Shown: in pieces, positions 34,793-45,349 of the stretch
Numbering within the stretch: position 1 is the first letter of the stretch
Layout: every line of letters begins with the position of its first letter
Assembly (NCBI GenBank): GCA_965198725.1
Contig: CBDAPX010000002.1
Coordinates: 186,001-250,000 of the forward strand
Direction of reading: 5' to 3'
Source: CBDAPX01 sp965198725
GTDB taxonomy: Bacteria; Pseudomonadota; Alphaproteobacteria; Rhodobacterales; Rhodobacteraceae
DNA length: 64,000 bases
The notes under the pieces: model-generated
The model's input: the letters and a program-made list of their open reading frames with translations, nothing else
What the model was told of the DNA's origin: nothing
Database searches by the model: none
Translations under genes and position numbers: made by a program

Positions 34793-34813
34793 CGGCTTGG
34801 ATCAAGCTGCGCT

Positions 34814-35386
34814 TTACCGGTTTGCGCCCGGCACCCACAGAACATCCGCGCGTCCCATGTCATTGGCGACACGCGCCGCAACAAAGAACCAATCGCTCAA
34901 ACGGTTGAGGTATTTGACGGCGGCAGGATTGACCGCCTCCATCGTCGCCAATTCGACCGCCAACCGCTCTGCCCGTCGGGCAACGGTCCGGCAGACGTGC
35001 AAGTTTGCGGCCAATGCGGCTCCGCCGGGCAAGATAAAGCTGCGCAGCGGCTCTAGATTGGCGTTCATCGCGTCGATCTCGGATTCCAGCCGCTGTACCT
35101 GAGCATCCGCCATGCGCAGGGGCGGGTATTCCGACTCGGCATCCTTTTCCATGTCAGGCCTGCACAAATCTGCGCCGAGGTCGAAAAGATCATTCTGAAT
35201 ACGTTCCAGCGCCTTGTCTGTCTCGTCTACAGCACCCAGCCGCGCAACGCCGACAAAAGCGTTCAACTCATCCGCTGTGCCGTACGCAGTTACGCGCATC
35301 GCGTGCTTTGCGACCCGCGCACCATTTCCAAGGGCTGTTTCGCCCGCATCGCCGGTTTTCGTGTAGATTTTGTTGAGAACGACCAT
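34814..35386 (-). CDS. Cob(I)yrinic acid a,c-diamide adenosyltransferase, PduO type
   Basis: A 190-residue PduO-type ATP:cob(I)alamin adenosyltransferase, making the adenosylcobalamin needed by mutases such as ethylmalonyl-CoA and methylmalonyl-CoA mutase. N-terminal KIYTKTGDAGETALGNG, VTAYGTADELNAFVG, LFDLGADLC, FILPGGAALAANLHVCRTVARRAER and the end YLNRLSDWFFVAARVAN are family hallmarks. ATG 35386 gives the family start; the upstream frame to 35707 overlaps the next gene and is not protein-like. It follows the HIG1-like gene by 2 bases. Confidence 0.94.
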   Translation of the reverse strand: MVVLNKIYTKTGDAGETALGNGARVAKHAMRVTAYGTADELNAFVGVARLGAVDETDKALERIQNDLFDLGADLCRPDMEKDAESEYPPLRMADAQVQRLESEIDAMNANLEPLRSFILPGGAALAANLHVCRTVARRAERLAVELATMEAVNPAAVKYLNRLSDWFFVAARVANDMGRADVLWVPGANR

Positions 35387-35388
35387 GA

Positions 35389-35595
35389 TTATTGTCCCCC
35401 GGACTGTCGCAGATAAACGTACAGCGCGATCATTATGACAGCCACGAATTGCAGCAACAGGCGCAGCTGCATCATCTTGTTTGCATATTTCTGATTGAAC
35501 TTGCCACCTTTGGCAAAACCCCCAATCCCGATCATCAAAACGACGACGACCGCCAGACAGGCGATGACGATAAGTACGAAAAACGGATCTTGCAT
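35389..35595 (-). CDS. Twin-transmembrane HIG1-domain-like small protein
   Basis: A 68-residue protein with two transmembrane helices, FFVLIVIACLAVVVVLMIGIGGF and LRLLLQFVAVIMIALYVYL, joined by the loop AKGGKFNQKYANKMMQLRL. The loop pattern FNxKxANKMMxxR matches the hypoxia-induced protein region (HIG_1) of mitochondrial Rcf1/HIGD proteins, which interact with cytochrome c oxidase. In bacteria the role is less well defined. It is directly followed by the adenosyltransferase gene and is probably co-transcribed with it. Confidence 0.82.
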   Translation of the reverse strand: MQDPFFVLIVIACLAVVVVLMIGIGGFAKGGKFNQKYANKMMQLRLLLQFVAVIMIALYVYLRQSGGQ

Positions 35596-35675
35596 GGGGA
35601 CCTCTGGATTGGCGGTAACGCGCGTGTGCGTGATCTAGCGGCGGCGCGCCAAAAAGCGAACCGAATTTTTCAGTA

Positions 35676-36512
35676 TCAGATGCGCGCAACAATCCGATTG
35701 ACCACACGGGTTGGCAAAATGCGCTTTAGGATTTCCGCAATATAGGCGACGCGGGTGATAAAGTATCGCGGGGCTGGGTTGCGATGTTCCAAGGCATGAA
35801 TGACCTTGGCCGTCACAGCCGCAGCAGAGAGTTCGAACGGATCAGGCTGTCCGCCCTGAGGGGCATAGAGGCGCGGCATCAGACCGTTTTCATAGTCTGC
35901 TTTGTGAGGGGATGCTTTCCAGTCGATCCATCTTTCAAAATGCGGGATGCCTTTGATGCGAAAATCCGTGGTGATGGGGCCCGGTTCAATCAAGATGACA
36001 TGAATGCCGGTGCCCGATAGCTCGGCCCGCATACAATTGCTGATGCCTTCAAGCGCATGTTTGGTCGCCGCGTAGGCGCCGCGCCAGCGCATGGAAACAT
36101 ACCCCAAAACCGAAGAGCATTGAAGGATACGGCCGTGACCTTGGGCTCGCATCACAGGCACGGCCAATCGTGTCAGCGTGTGCCAGCCGAAAAAGTTGGC
36201 TTCAAAGATCGACCGTAAACCGTCCGTTGGCAGGTCTTCGACGGCACCATTAAGGGCGTGGGCGCCGTTGTTGAACAAGGCGTCCAGCCGTCCACCCGTG
36301 GCGGCCATCACTTCGGCAAATCCGCTCTGGATAGATGCCTCATCGCAATAATCGATCCGCGGGCTGTCAAACCCCAGTGATTTTAGGTGATCGCAATCGG
36401 CCTGTTGGCGGCAGGAGGCAAAGACACGCCATCCGCGGTCGCGCAACGCAATGGCTGCATCCAAACCGATGCCGGACGAGCAGCCTGTAATCAAAACGGT
36501 TTTCTGGTCCAA
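35676..36512 (-). CDS. Short-chain dehydrogenase/reductase family protein
   Basis: A 278-residue classical SDR. TGCSSGIG begins at residue 9, the NNG motif appears as LFNNGAHALNG, the serine in LQCSSVLG and the catalytic YAATK motif are present. A C-terminal extension (ITRVAYIAEILKRILPTRVVNRIV) could be membrane-associated. The start is TTG 36512, preceded by a weak G-rich ribosome site; no better in-frame ATG precedes the Rossmann loop. The substrate is unknown; relatives include retinol- or steroid-like dehydrogenases. Confidence 0.87.
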   Translation of the reverse strand: MDQKTVLITGCSSGIGLDAAIALRDRGWRVFASCRQQADCDHLKSLGFDSPRIDYCDEASIQSGFAEVMAATGGRLDALFNNGAHALNGAVEDLPTDGLRSIFEANFFGWHTLTRLAVPVMRAQGHGRILQCSSVLGYVSMRWRGAYAATKHALEGISNCMRAELSGTGIHVILIEPGPITTDFRIKGIPHFERWIDWKASPHKADYENGLMPRLYAPQGGQPDPFELSAAAVTAKVIHALEHRNPAPRYFITRVAYIAEILKRILPTRVVNRIVARI

Positions 36513-36585
36513 CGATCCGCACCCTTTGCCAGATTTGGTCAGGGCCTTTTGTGGCCTGCTTCTGGCTTGGGCGCAATCGGGGCGA

Positions 36586-37173
36586 TCAGTCGCGTCTTGG
36601 CGTGACCAAAGACGCAGTCATCCAGCCGACCGGTCCGCCATCCATTGGCTTGAGCTTGACCCAGCCATCACCGGGGTCTTCCAGCACGTTCACAAGCGCA
36701 CCCTGGTCCAGTTTCGCGATAACGTTATAGGTCGTACCGGGCCCCGTTCGCATGTTGACGCGGTTGCCCGTGACACTGCGCAGGTCTTCCCTGGGTTCGG
36801 CGTCAGTGCCTTCGGCGGCCACTCGTTTCGCCTTTTCCTGCGCAGGATCAAAGACCGTCAGCGGATTGGAAATCGAAAATCCACCGTCGTCCAGCGATGC
36901 CAGGGTCAACTCTGTCGCGGCGGGTTCAAGTGCTGCGATTTCGATTGGTTCCTGCGCCTCGTTGGTTGACGCCGGAGCTGTTTGGACCAACGCGGCTGGG
37001 GTCACAGTTGTGCGGACAGCGGTTTCTGCCACACGTTGGGGGGTGCGCGGCTCTTCCTCGGTCCGCGCCACATTCATCTCGCGCGTGCCGCGTGGTTCAA
37101 AATCCGCGCCACCGCTCATTTCATAGAACGTCCAAGCAAGCAGCATAAAGCTGACGACCACAAATTTCGACAT
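36586..37173 (-). CDS. Exported or membrane-anchored SH3-domain protein
   Basis: A 195-residue protein. A short hydrophobic N-terminus (KFVVVSFMLLAWTFYEM) may be an anchor or signal. A low-complexity linker rich in Glu, Thr and Ala follows, and residues about 130-190 form a bacterial SH3 (SH3b) domain: VTGNRVNMRTGPGTTYNVIAKLDQG, VLEDPGDGWVKLKP and GPVGWMTASLV. Such domains often bind cell-wall components. It is divergent from parC. Confidence 0.82.
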   Translation of the reverse strand: MSKFVVVSFMLLAWTFYEMSGGADFEPRGTREMNVARTEEEPRTPQRVAETAVRTTVTPAALVQTAPASTNEAQEPIEIAALEPAATELTLASLDDGGFSISNPLTVFDPAQEKAKRVAAEGTDAEPREDLRSVTGNRVNMRTGPGTTYNVIAKLDQGALVNVLEDPGDGWVKLKPMDGGPVGWMTASLVTPRRD

Positions 37174-37384
37174 AACGTCGATCCCCCCGAAACAGGCTTC
37201 TTCAAATTAGGCTTAGGACCGGATGGGCAGACTTAAATCCGATCATTTGAATATAAACACTCATACCCTGATTCTCGTCTCGGGGAAAAATAAAGATTTT
37301 GGCTCACGTGCGCGTCATGCACGATCTGCCTGAACGCTCGGTTCTTGCTTGCGACTGCCGCGTCGCCCAATTATCACATCATCT

Positions 37385-39730
37385 ATGTCTGATTTGGTCG
37401 ACGACCCCAATATGAACCCCGATGACGGCGGCAGTATCGCCGAACCGTTGCGCCGGGCCATTGGTGAAAGATATCTGACATATGCGCTGAGCACGATCAT
37501 GCATCGCGCTTTGCCGGACGCGCGCGACGGTTTGAAACCTGTGCATCGGCGAATCCTTTACGCCATGCGCGAGTTGCGTTTGACCGCCTCTGGTGGGTTC
37601 CGAAAGTCGGCAAAGATCAGTGGCGACGTGATGGGTAACTACCACCCGCATGGGGACGCCGCGATTTACGACGCGATGGCGCGTTTGGCGCAGGATTTCA
37701 ACGTGCGCTATCCGCTGGTGGACGGTCAGGGCAATTTCGGCAACATCGACGGGGATAACCCGGCGGCCTCACGCTATACCGAGGCGCGTTTGACCATCGT
37801 CGCCGAGGCTTTGCTGAATGGTCTGAATGAAAACGCTGTCGATTTCCGCGAAAACTATGACGGGACACTGACAGAGCCGGTGGTTCTGCCCGCCGAGTTT
37901 CCCAATCTCTTGGCAAACGGATCCAGCGGTATTGCCGTTGGCATGGCGACGAATATCCCGCCACATAACATTGCCGAACTGTGTGATGCCTGCCTGCACC
38001 TGATCAAAACGCCGGATGCGCGGGACGACACGTTGCTGAATTATGTGCCCGGCCCGGACTTTCCGACCGGGGGCGTCATTGTTGAGCCACCGGAAAACAT
38101 TGCGCAAGCCTATCGTACGGGCCGTGGCAGCTTTCGACTTCGCTGCACCTACTCGGTCGAGGATTTGGGCCGAGGCCAATGGCAGGTCGTTGTCACGGAA
38201 ATTCCTTATCAGGTTCAAAAATCCAAGCTGATCGAAAAGATCGCTGAGCTGATCCAGACGAAAAAGGTGCCCATCCTCGCAGATATCCGGGATGAAAGCG
38301 CCGATGACGTCCGGATCATCCTTGAACCGCGGTCAAAGAATGTCGATCCGGATGTCCTGATGGGCATGCTCTATCGCAACTCGGACCTTGAGGTGCGGTT
38401 TTCTCTGAACATGAACGTGCTGATCGATGGGCTGACGCCCAAGGTCTGTTCGATGAAAGAAGTGCTGCGCGCCTTTTTGGACCATCGCCAAGAGGTCCTT
38501 TTGCGTCGCTCCCGGCACCGATTGGGCAAGATCGACCACCGGCTTGAAGTGCTCGAAGGCTTTATCATCGCCTTTTTGAACCTCGACCGTGTGATCGATA
38601 TCATCCGTTATGACGACGACCCCAAGGCCGCGCTGATGCGTGAGGACTGGGGGATCGATCATGTACGTGCTGCGGATGAAGCCGATTACCGCTCACCCGC
38701 GCCGGGCGAAGGGGAACTGAGCGAAACGCAAGCAGAAGCAATCCTGAACATGCGCTTGCGCAGCTTGCGCCGGCTCGAAGAACTGGAATTGCTGCGCGAG
38801 CAATCCGAACTGATGGAAGAACGCGCCGCCATCGAAGATCTGTTGGAAAGCCCCGAACTGCAATGGGCCAAGATCGCCGAGCAGCTCAAAGAGACCAAAA
38901 AAGCCTTTGGCAAAGACTATCCGGGTGGCGCGCGGCGCACCCGCCTTGAAGAAGCCGCCGAGGTCGAAGAGGTCCCGATTGAGGCAATGATCGACCGCGA
39001 ACCGATCACCGTGGTCTGCTCGCAAATGGGCTGGATCCGCGCGATGACAGGCCATATCGATCTCAACCGAGAGCTGAAGTTCAAAGACGGCGACGGCCCC
39101 CGTTTCATTTTCCACGCGGAAACAACGGATCGTTTGCTGGTCTTCGGGTCAAACGGTCGGTTCTACACCTTGTCGGCGGCTAACCTACCGGGTGGCCGTG
39201 GGATGGGCGAACCGTTGCGCTTGATGGTGGATTTGCCGAACGATGCCGAGATCATCTCGCTGTTTATCCACCAGCCGGATCAAAAACTGTTGGTGGCTTC
39301 AGATGAAGGCAACGGTTTTGTCGTCCCCGAAAACGATGTGATCGCGCAGACCCGGACGGGCAAACAGGTCCTGAACGTCAAAGATCCGATCCGCGCCCAC
39401 AGCTGTGTGCCGGTCGCAGGGGATCACGTGGCCATTGTTTCGCAAAATGGCAAGTTTCTGGTCTTCCCGATCTCGGAACTGCCAGAGATGACGCGGGGCA
39501 AGGGCGTCCGGCTTCAGAAATACAATATGGCGCGCGGCAAGCAGGGCGCATTGGAACTGGATGGCGGGCTGTCCGATATTGCGACCTTCACCTGGGCCGA
39601 AGGTTTGAAATGGTCGATGGGCGGCGGCAAAACCCGGCATGAGCCAGACTTGACCGAATGGCTGGGCAAGCGGGCTGGTGTCGGCAAACGCGCGCCCTAT
39701 GGCTTCCCGCGCAGCAATAAATTCCATTAA
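37385..39730 (+). CDS. parC: DNA topoisomerase IV subunit A
   Basis: ParC is the DNA-cleaving subunit of topoisomerase IV, which decatenates daughter chromosomes. The 781-residue protein from ATG 37385 has RRAIGERYLTYALSTIMHRALPDARDGLKPVHRRILYAM at 23-61, HPHGDAAIYDAM, and the active-site tyrosine Tyr131 in AASRYTEARLT. The quinolone-determining region shows a Gly-Asp-Ala-Ala (GDAAIYD) context. Length favours ParC over GyrA (normally near 900 in this group). Starts at 37349 (TTG) or 37412 (ATG) are possible alternatives. No parE is present in the window. Confidence 0.95.
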   Translation: MSDLVDDPNMNPDDGGSIAEPLRRAIGERYLTYALSTIMHRALPDARDGLKPVHRRILYAMRELRLTASGGFRKSAKISGDVMGNYHPHGDAAIYDAMARLAQDFNVRYPLVDGQGNFGNIDGDNPAASRYTEARLTIVAEALLNGLNENAVDFRENYDGTLTEPVVLPAEFPNLLANGSSGIAVGMATNIPPHNIAELCDACLHLIKTPDARDDTLLNYVPGPDFPTGGVIVEPPENIAQAYRTGRGSFRLRCTYSVEDLGRGQWQVVVTEIPYQVQKSKLIEKIAELIQTKKVPILADIRDESADDVRIILEPRSKNVDPDVLMGMLYRNSDLEVRFSLNMNVLIDGLTPKVCSMKEVLRAFLDHRQEVLLRRSRHRLGKIDHRLEVLEGFIIAFLNLDRVIDIIRYDDDPKAALMREDWGIDHVRAADEADYRSPAPGEGELSETQAEAILNMRLRSLRRLEELELLREQSELMEERAAIEDLLESPELQWAKIAEQLKETKKAFGKDYPGGARRTRLEEAAEVEEVPIEAMIDREPITVVCSQMGWIRAMTGHIDLNRELKFKDGDGPRFIFHAETTDRLLVFGSNGRFYTLSAANLPGGRGMGEPLRLMVDLPNDAEIISLFIHQPDQKLLVASDEGNGFVVPENDVIAQTRTGKQVLNVKDPIRAHSCVPVAGDHVAIVSQNGKFLVFPISELPEMTRGKGVRLQKYNMARGKQGALELDGGLSDIATFTWAEGLKWSMGGGKTRHEPDLTEWLGKRAGVGKRAPYGFPRSNKFH

Positions 39731-39840
39731 AAACGCGACCTTTGCGGCCACAATTGCCACGCGGCCGATCAAAAACGGTCTAGCGCGGCTTCACGTTTCT
39801 GTGTTTGGGTAAGACATTACAAACAGAAGATGTGTAGCAC

Positions 39841-41250
39841 ATGACGGCAATCATTGATTTTCTGAATGGTATTCTTTGGAATTATATCCTGATTTACGGC
39901 CTGCTGGGCGCTGGTCTTTTCTTCACGATCCAGCTTGGCGGTTTGCAGATTTTCCGATTTGGCGAGATTTTGCGCGTGATCACCTCGTCCCGTTCCACGG
40001 ACAAACGCGGCATCTCTCCCTTTCAGGCTTTGACGATCAGCTTGGCGTCGCGTGTGGGCACGGGAAACCTCGCCGGTGTGGCCGTCGCCATCACGCTGGG
40101 CGGGCCCGGTGCCATCATGTGGATGTGGCTGGTCGCGCTGGTTGGCATGGCCACCGCCTATGCTGAAAGCACGCTGGCGCAGCTTTACAAGGTCAATGCA
40201 GCCAATGGTCAATTCCGGGGCGGCCCGGCCTATTACATGGCCAAGGGTTTGAACGCCCCATGGGCGGGTGGCATCTTTTCGGTGTGCCTCTTGTTCAGTT
40301 TCGGGCTTGTGTTCAATGCGGTGCAATCCAATTCGATTGCCGAAGCGTTCGAGGGCGCGTTTGGCGCAAACCGCATGATGGTCGGTGGCGCGATTGCCGC
40401 CGCTGCCGCCTTGGTCATTTTTGGCGGTATCAAATCCATCGCCAAGGTGGCCGAAGTTCTGGTTCCCTTGATGGCGGCGGCCTATCTGGCGCTGGCTGTT
40501 ATCATCATTGTTCTCAACATCACCGAGGCGCCCGCCACCTTGTGGTTGATCGTTTCCAACGCCTTTGGTCTGCAAGAAGCGGCGGGCGGTGTGGCCGGTG
40601 GGGTGCTTGCCGCGGCGCTGAACGGGATCAAGCGCGGCTTGTTTTCCAATGAGGCGGGCATGGGGTCTGCCCCCAACATCGCCGCGGTGGCCTGTCCTGA
40701 TCCGCATCACCCATCCAGCCAAGGCATGGTTCAGGCGTTTGGCTGTTTCGTGGACACTATTTTGGTTTGTACCGCGACGGCCCTGATCATCTTGTTGTCC
40801 GGTGTTTACGGGCCCGAAGCGCCCACCGGCATGCAACTGACCCAGGACGCGATGGGCGCGCATATGGGCGGAATCGGGCGCTATTTCATCGCGATTGCGA
40901 TCGTGTTCTTCGCCTTCACCTCCATTCTCGGGAATTACTCTTATGCGGAAAACGCGGTATCTTTTTTGGGGTGGGACACGCCGGTTGCCCTGACCATCCT
41001 GCGCGTCGCTGCGCTATCCATGGTGGTCTGGGGGGCGCTGCAAAGTGTACAGACCGTGTTTGACTATGCTGACGCCGCCATGGGCGTGATGGCCGTTGTG
41101 AACCTCACGGCGGTTTTGCTGTTGTCCCGCACGGTTATGCGATTGACCAAGGATTATTTTGAGCAACGACGCGCGGGACAGGAACCGCGCTTTGTTCGGG
41201 ACGATCACGAAGGTATGTCAGACAAGATCGACGCCGAAATCTGGAGCTGA
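39841..41250 (+). CDS. Alanine or glycine/cation symporter, AGCS family
   Basis: A 469-residue sodium- or proton-coupled amino-acid symporter with about ten transmembrane segments. Family features include FFTIQLGGLQIFRFGEILRV, SRVGTGNLAGVAVAITLGGPGAIMWMW, GGPAYYMAKGL and the signature KRGLFSNEAGMGSAPNIAA. The start codon follows a 110-base gap after parC. It is directly followed, with one base between stop and start, by a glutaminase gene; co-expression with glutaminase suggests a glutamine- or alanine-related uptake role. Confidence 0.93.
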   Translation: MTAIIDFLNGILWNYILIYGLLGAGLFFTIQLGGLQIFRFGEILRVITSSRSTDKRGISPFQALTISLASRVGTGNLAGVAVAITLGGPGAIMWMWLVALVGMATAYAESTLAQLYKVNAANGQFRGGPAYYMAKGLNAPWAGGIFSVCLLFSFGLVFNAVQSNSIAEAFEGAFGANRMMVGGAIAAAAALVIFGGIKSIAKVAEVLVPLMAAAYLALAVIIIVLNITEAPATLWLIVSNAFGLQEAAGGVAGGVLAAALNGIKRGLFSNEAGMGSAPNIAAVACPDPHHPSSQGMVQAFGCFVDTILVCTATALIILLSGVYGPEAPTGMQLTQDAMGAHMGGIGRYFIAIAIVFFAFTSILGNYSYAENAVSFLGWDTPVALTILRVAALSMVVWGALQSVQTVFDYADAAMGVMAVVNLTAVLLLSRTVMRLTKDYFEQRRAGQEPRFVRDDHEGMSDKIDAEIWS

Positions 41251-41251
41251 C

Positions 41252-42205
41252 GTGGGCCACGTAACGACCGAAGACCTGCAAGCCATTGCAGATGAAATAG
41301 CGCTCCGCGTCCAAAGCAATGCGGATCGCGGTACCGTCGCTGATTATATACCGGAGCTGGCCGACGTCTCTTTGAACAAGTTCGGCCTTGCCATTGCGCC
41401 CAAGGATGGGCCGGTCGTCACAGCCGGCGACGCGGACGAGGCGTTTTCCATTCAAAGCATCTCAAAGGTGTTTTCGCTCACACTGGCGCTGGAAAAGGTG
41501 GGGGCGACGCTGTGGGCGCGCGTGGGCCGGGAACCTTCGGGTAATCCGTTTAATTCGATCATTCAGTTGGAACGAGAGGGCGGGATCCCTCGAAATCCCT
41601 TGATCAATCCGGGCGCAATCGTGGTCGCAGACGTTATACTGAAAGGACAGTCTCCGGATGAGGCCATCGCGCAGATGCTGGGCTTGTGCCAAAGACTGGC
41701 GGATGATCCCAACGTTGCGATTGATGCCGCCGTGGCCGCGTCCGAAATGCAGACAGGCGCGCGCAATCGGGCGCTGGCGCATTTCATGGCGGCAGAGGGA
41801 AACCTCAGCCAGCCGGTGGAAGAGGTTTTGGAGGTGTATTTCAACCAATGCGCAGTGGCGATGAGCTGTCGGCAATTGGCCGCCGCTGGCCGGTATCTCT
41901 GTGCCGCGGGCCAAACCGCGGGCGATGAAGACTCCACAGTGACGCCGGAGCGGGCGCGGCGGATCAATTCGCTCATGATGTGCTGCGGGCTTTATGACTC
42001 ATCGGGCGAGTTTGCCTTTCGGGTCGGCATACCGGCCAAAAGCGGTGTGGGCGGCGGGATTTTGGGCATCGTGCCGGGCATTGCATCAGTTGCCGCCTGG
42101 TGCCCGGGACTGGATGAAAACGGCAATTCCAAACTGGCCATTGAGGCGTTCGAGGAGCTTGTGCGTGCTACCGGTTGGTCGGTTTTCGGGCCGTTGGCGC
42201 GGTAA
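41252..42205 (+). CDS. glsA: Glutaminase A
   Basis: Glutaminase hydrolyses L-glutamine to glutamate and ammonia. The 317-residue protein from GTG 41252 has the serine-nucleophile SxxK motif in FSIQSISKVF (Ser69, Lys72), GREPSGNPFNSI, NPLINPGAIVV and the C-terminal RVGIPAKSGVGGGILGIVPG. An ATG-initiated longer frame from 41159 overlaps the symporter and is not credible. It forms a two-gene unit with the upstream AGCS symporter. Confidence 0.95.
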   Translation: MGHVTTEDLQAIADEIALRVQSNADRGTVADYIPELADVSLNKFGLAIAPKDGPVVTAGDADEAFSIQSISKVFSLTLALEKVGATLWARVGREPSGNPFNSIIQLEREGGIPRNPLINPGAIVVADVILKGQSPDEAIAQMLGLCQRLADDPNVAIDAAVAASEMQTGARNRALAHFMAAEGNLSQPVEEVLEVYFNQCAVAMSCRQLAAAGRYLCAAGQTAGDEDSTVTPERARRINSLMMCCGLYDSSGEFAFRVGIPAKSGVGGGILGIVPGIASVAAWCPGLDENGNSKLAIEAFEELVRATGWSVFGPLAR

Positions 42206-42324
42206 CAGCACGTCACGCGCGCATCACAGTTGCGGCAAAAATCCGAGCATTTTCATGCGTCAGGTTTGCAGCGCCGCTGCGCTTGGGCTATTTGCGATCC
42301 AAAGAGACGAGAGCTTGAGGCACC

Positions 42325-42912
42325 ATGTTCCGACTAATCGCGGTATTGAGCGGCGTACTAATGCTGGCGGCCTGCACTGCCAAAGACCTAGATGAAGCCC
42401 CTGTTCCGTTGGGGGATTTCAAACTGGGCCATAACGTTGTTGTGGCATCGAAAATGCAAAAAGGCCCCATTTCCCGCAATGCGACCGAAGAGGAATGGAA
42501 GGATAACCTGACCTCGGCCTTGTCCGATCGGTTCAGTCGCTATGAGGGCGAAGGGCTGTATCATTTTGGTGTCAGCGTCGAAGGATACATGCTGGCCCCT
42601 CCCGGCGTGCCGTTGGTGTATACGCCCAAATCCGCGCTGATTATCAACGTGACGGTGTGGGACGACGGGTTTGGGCGCAAGCTGAACGATGAACCGCGCC
42701 AGTTCACGATCTTTGAAGACACCGACGAAAATTCTTTGATCATTGGCTCTGGCATCGGTCGCAACAAAGAAGAACAGCTGGATGGTCTGTCCTACAACGC
42801 GGCCAAAGCCATCGAAAACTGGTTGGTCGAAATGAGCACGGACCACAGCTGGTTTACGGATGCGCCCGAGTTCAATCCGGTTCAAGAAGCCGAAGAACTG
42901 CCCGAGCGCTGA
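42325..42912 (+). CDS. Putative lipoprotein, function unknown
   Basis: A 195-residue protein with a lipoprotein signal peptide (FRLIAVLSGVLMLAAC, lipobox LAAC, Cys17), so it is likely anchored in the outer or inner membrane. The mature part has no motif that I recognise; it contains LGHNVVVASKMQKGPISRNAT, LIINVTVWDDGFGRKL and a C-terminal NAAKAIENWLVEM. It may be a conserved Rhodobacterales lipoprotein. It stands alone between glsA and tuf. Confidence 0.8.
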   Translation: MFRLIAVLSGVLMLAACTAKDLDEAPVPLGDFKLGHNVVVASKMQKGPISRNATEEEWKDNLTSALSDRFSRYEGEGLYHFGVSVEGYMLAPPGVPLVYTPKSALIINVTVWDDGFGRKLNDEPRQFTIFEDTDENSLIIGSGIGRNKEEQLDGLSYNAAKAIENWLVEMSTDHSWFTDAPEFNPVQEAEELPER

Positions 42913-43029
42913 TTCCACACCCGATCACGCGATCAGGCGCTTGATTTTCCGCTCCAGACAAAATATGTGCCCCGCGCAGAGGAAACCGGGTCAGTTGGAC
43001 CCCCGAACCGCAAAAGGGCGCCAAGAGAC

Positions 43030-44205
<1,176 letters not shown>

Positions 44206-44239
44206 TTCCGCGCCAAAGGCGTGAGATGAAGTCCTTTAA

Positions 44240-44270
44240 GAGGCGGCTCAATCCGAGCCGTCTCTTTTTT
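44240..44270 (+). terminator. Rho-independent terminator of tuf
   Basis: Stem GAGGCGGCTC (44240-44249) with GAGCCGTCTC (44255-44264), one G-U pair, 5-base loop, followed by six T residues. It lies 34 bases past the tuf stop. Confidence 0.93.
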
Positions 44271-44512
44271 GTGCCTGCTTTGCAGGTGCAGCGAGCCGCG
44301 CCAGTGTCCCTTTCGGTCCACCAAAGCATACCGAGCATTTTTTGTGGCAGTAACTGTGTTTGAAACGAATTTGTTTTGGTCAAGCCAGGGGTTGTGCAGG
44401 CGCGGCGAAACCAGGATTGCATACCGTAGTATTCATTTAAGTATATAAAATCAATCGATTTTTTCTGCTCTTAACCTCAGCTTATCCCATGGCACAGCTG
44501 GGAGGGCGTGTA
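44271..44512. other. Intergenic region upstream of the mesaconyl-CoA genes
   Basis: About 240 bases with no credible gene. The second half is AT-rich (TTTAAGTATATAAAATC) and probably holds the promoter of the downstream hydratase gene. GGGAGG at 44499-44504 is the likely ribosome site for ATG 44513. Confidence 0.4.
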
Positions 44513-45349
44513 ATGGATCAGGTGAATTTACTGGCATGGACGGGCCGAACAGAGGCCGCAACAGGCTCGATAAGCCGGTTGGACGCCCACCGTATTGCTG
44601 CTGTTCTGGGCGCGCCGAGTGACCAAATAACGGTCGGTACGCCGATGCCTGCCCTCTGGCATTGGTGCGCGTTTCCCCCAACAGTAACGGCAGCAGAGCT
44701 GGGCGCAGATGGCCATCCGCATCTGGGTGGGTTTATGCCCCCGGTTCGATTGGACCGGCGCATGTGGGCGGGCGGCGCGCTTCGGTTTCACGCGCCGCTC
44801 TGCGTCGGCGATCAAATCTCGCGCCAATCGACAATCCGATCGGCCACCGAAAAAGAGGGTCGCATGGTCTTTGTCACCGTGGATCATCGAATTTGCGGTC
44901 CGCGCGGATTGGCCGTGGAAGAGCGGCAGGACATTGTCTATCTGCCCATGCCGGATCGCTACGACCCGCCGAAAAAGCGCGCTATGCCGGATCAGCCAAC
45001 GCGCCAGTATCGTATGGATATGACCGAAACCCTATTGTTCCGCTACTCGGCTGTCACCCTCAACGCCCACCGCATCCATTACGACCTGAATTATGCGCGG
45101 ACCGTCGAACAATATCCGGGGCTCGTCGTGCATGGTCCGCTTCAGGCGACGCTGTTGATGCAAGAGGCGGTCGCCCTCCGCGGAAGCTGCCCGACCGAGT
45201 TCCACTTTCGCGCGGTTCACCCGATGTTTGCTGGCGAGCCGATGGACCTTGTCACGGTCGAGGAAGAAGACGGTTCGGCCCAGCTGTCGACCGGGCAGTC
45301 GGGCCATCGCGGGATGGATGCAACAGCGATCTGGGAGGCCACGGTATGA
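44513..45349 (+). CDS. meh: Mesaconyl-C4-CoA hydratase-like protein (FAS1-like dehydratase, double hotdog)
   Basis: A 278-residue protein with two hotdog halves. The N-terminal half resembles the FAS1-like dehydratase domain, with WHWCAFPPT, HPHLGGFMPPVRLDRRMWAGG and LRFHAPLCVGD; the C-terminal half has the hydratase-like NAHRIHYDLNYARTVEQYPG and LVVHGPLQATLL. In Chloroflexus this family includes mesaconyl-C4-CoA hydratase, forming (S)-citramalyl-CoA. The call rests on the family plus the overlapping mct-like gene (ATGA). ATG 44513 has GGGAGG at the right distance. Another hydroxyacyl-CoA dehydratase function is possible. Confidence 0.72.
   Translation: MDQVNLLAWTGRTEAATGSISRLDAHRIAAVLGAPSDQITVGTPMPALWHWCAFPPTVTAAELGADGHPHLGGFMPPVRLDRRMWAGGALRFHAPLCVGDQISRQSTIRSATEKEGRMVFVTVDHRICGPRGLAVEERQDIVYLPMPDRYDPPKKRAMPDQPTRQYRMDMTETLLFRYSAVTLNAHRIHYDLNYARTVEQYPGLVVHGPLQATLLMQEAVALRGSCPTEFHFRAVHPMFAGEPMDLVTVEEEDGSAQLSTGQSGHRGMDATAIWEATV

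Noticed and set aside
35387..35707. A 107-residue N-terminal extension of the cobalamin adenosyltransferase
   Set aside because: It overlaps the HIG1-like gene and has no family similarity; the enzyme starts at KIYTKTGD just after 35386.
39817..40863. A 348-codon frame antisense to the alanine symporter
   Set aside because: Composition is Gln/Arg/His/Gly-rich without hydrophobic or family patterns, while the plus strand encodes a clear AGCS transporter.
44662..45345. A long N-terminal extension of the mct frame covering the hydratase gene
   Set aside because: The extension overlaps the clearly coding meh-like gene in another frame and is Arg/Gly-rich; the family N-terminus begins at 45346.
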